A stretch of DNA of 64,000 bases from Pseudogymnoascus destructans. Taxonomy: Eukaryota; Ascomycota; Leotiomycetes; Thelebolales; Thelebolaceae. Shown piece by piece: positions 63,066-64,000 of the stretch. A program made the position numbers and the translations under genes. Position 1 is the first letter of the stretch; each line of letters opens with the position of its first letter. The DNA lies in contig NW_020167532.1 in NCBI RefSeq assembly GCF_001641265.1, forward strand, positions 496,001 through 560,000, read 5' to 3'. Under the pieces are notes generated by a model. The model saw only the letters and a list, made by a program, of their open reading frames with translations. It searched no databases and was not told where the DNA came from.

Positions 63066-64000
63066 ATGCGAACCCGCAAAGGCGACCTAGCTGCCACGGC
63101 TCCAGCCTCCAAGGCGACCTCATCCACACCTCGCGCTCCCAAATCCAGCACCACAGTCGCGCAACGCACATCCTCCGCGCCCATCGCCCCAACAGCATCA
63201 GCAGAAGAATTGCGCGCCGGAGCGCCTCTCTCGCCTGCGATCCGGCTCCCCGCTCTCGCGATAATGGGGTTGGCTATCTCAACAGTCTTGCACGCGCTCG
63301 CGACGCAGTTTGGTGATGGGGAGGTGGGGAGTGTTGCGCGGCGGGCGGAGGGGTGGGGGGAGCTTGGTGCGGTGGTGGGGTGGAGATCGTGAGTATTTCT
63401 CTCTTCTTTTTGCTTCTTCTTCTCTGTAAGGAGGGCGCGTGGATAGGATGGTGGTGCTGATGATTGATACAGGATTGAGCTAGGAATAGCGTGGTGTAAC
63501 GGCTACAGCGCTTCTGAAGTCGCTGCCCTGTCGCTGTTTTCCCAGGGCCCGGTGTTGTTCCTGTTGCACTACTTTTACAACGTCCCTGCGCCGTCGACAA
63601 TCCTCTCTCTTGTGATCACGATACTCTCCACCACCCTCCCCATCGCGCTCATCCCGCCCCCCAAAACGCGCCGCACCGCCGAAGCACCAGAACAAGAAGG
63701 GGGCGCGAAAATCCTCACTACCCTCCTCGTGGCTTGCATACACAGCCTCGTCCTCTCAATCTCCTACGCCACCTTCCTCCCCACCACACTCGTAACACAC
63801 TTCAACGCCCTCACCTCCGTGGCCGCCGCGCACACCTCAACCTTCATCTCCCTCCTCCCACTCACCCTCATCTCCGGTCTCGCAGCACGGTCTTTCATCC
63901 TCGCGCCCTCGACCTCGGGTCTCTCAACTACGAAACCGGAATTCGATGCTGTGAATGCGGGGCTGGGGGAGCATGTGAGGTATAACCTCTGTGGGTATAG
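63066..64000 (+). CDS. Multi-pass membrane protein, 5' part only
   Basis: Exons 63066-63388 and 63473 to beyond the window end; the 84-bp intron has donor GTGAGT and acceptor ACAG and keeps the frame. At least 283 residues are visible, with no stop by 64000. A Ser/Ala/Pro-rich N-terminus is followed by several hydrophobic segments: LPALAIMGLAISTVLHALAT, ALSLFSQGPVLFLLHYFY, TILSLVITILSTTLPIALIP, LTTLLVACIHSLVLSISYAT and FISLLPLTLISGLAARSFIL. It seems to be a fungal membrane protein without a familiar catalytic motif. The start at MRTRKGDLAATAP is the first Met in frame after stops. Confidence 0.7.

Noticed and set aside
1..64000. tRNA, 5S or snRNA genes
   Set aside because: I looked for GGTTCGAATCC-type T-loops and their complements in the spacers and saw no convincing cloverleaf; a covariance-model scan would be decisive.
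1..64000. Secondary-metabolite cluster or intact transposon
   Set aside because: No synthase, transposase, integrase or reverse transcriptase text was found on either strand.

Overview
The window looks like nuclear DNA of a filamentous ascomycete (Pezizomycotina). The evidence is compact genes with 45-130 bp GT-AG introns carrying CTRAY-type branch sites, and fungal orthologues such as flbD, palB, vts1, sfc4/tfc4, clu1, a DUF2985 protein and a Par32-like protein. Exon-intron structures were worked out by hand from splice signals, reading-frame continuity and family knowledge. Lineage below Pezizomycotina cannot be fixed from sequence alone. I found no bacterial-type system, CRISPR array, intact transposon or secondary-metabolite cluster.

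Layout. 1-16.3 kb is gene-poor and repeat-rich: flbD (conidiation Myb regulator), a ureidoglycolate lyase gene with a broken frame at a 13-G run, a lysine-rich coiled-coil protein, an NCBP3-like cap-binding protein, two decayed enzyme genes (a glutathione transferase fragment and an NAD(P)-binding protein remnant) and a SANT-like protein, separated by microsatellites and pyrimidine tracts. 16.3-33.3 kb holds a Cys-rich coiled-coil protein with exact RSRSSQ repeats, then a dense housekeeping block: RPL17, SEC23 (COPII coat), the TFIIIC TPR subunit, VTS1 (SAM-domain mRNA binding), and the calpain PalB of the pH-signalling pathway on the other strand. 33.9-48 kb holds a three-finger C2H2 protein, an SLC35F6-type transporter, a DUF2985 membrane protein, SEN15, a zinc alcohol dehydrogenase, a Yippee protein and a ferric reductase with an apparent internal deletion. 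49-64 kb holds a large uncharacterised protein, CLU1, the divergent pair PAM18/RLP24, a Par32-like protein, a C2H2 protein whose finger is split by an intron, and the 5' part of a multi-pass membrane protein running off the end.

The genes mostly do not form one pathway. They are general cell biology: secretion (SEC23), Pol III transcription (TFIIIC), ribosome supply (RPL17, RLP24), mitochondria (PAM18, CLU1), RNA handling (SEN15, VTS1, NCBP3-like), plus developmental and pH regulators (flbD, palB).

The signals most worth checking are a 33-bp-arm palindrome with four CACGTG boxes (36074-36153), a perfect 20-bp-stem hairpin between convergent genes (58623-58666), the ferric reductase deletion that removes an expected haem-ligand region, two frame breaks at homopolymer runs, and the decaying enzyme locus at 10.8-11.9 kb.
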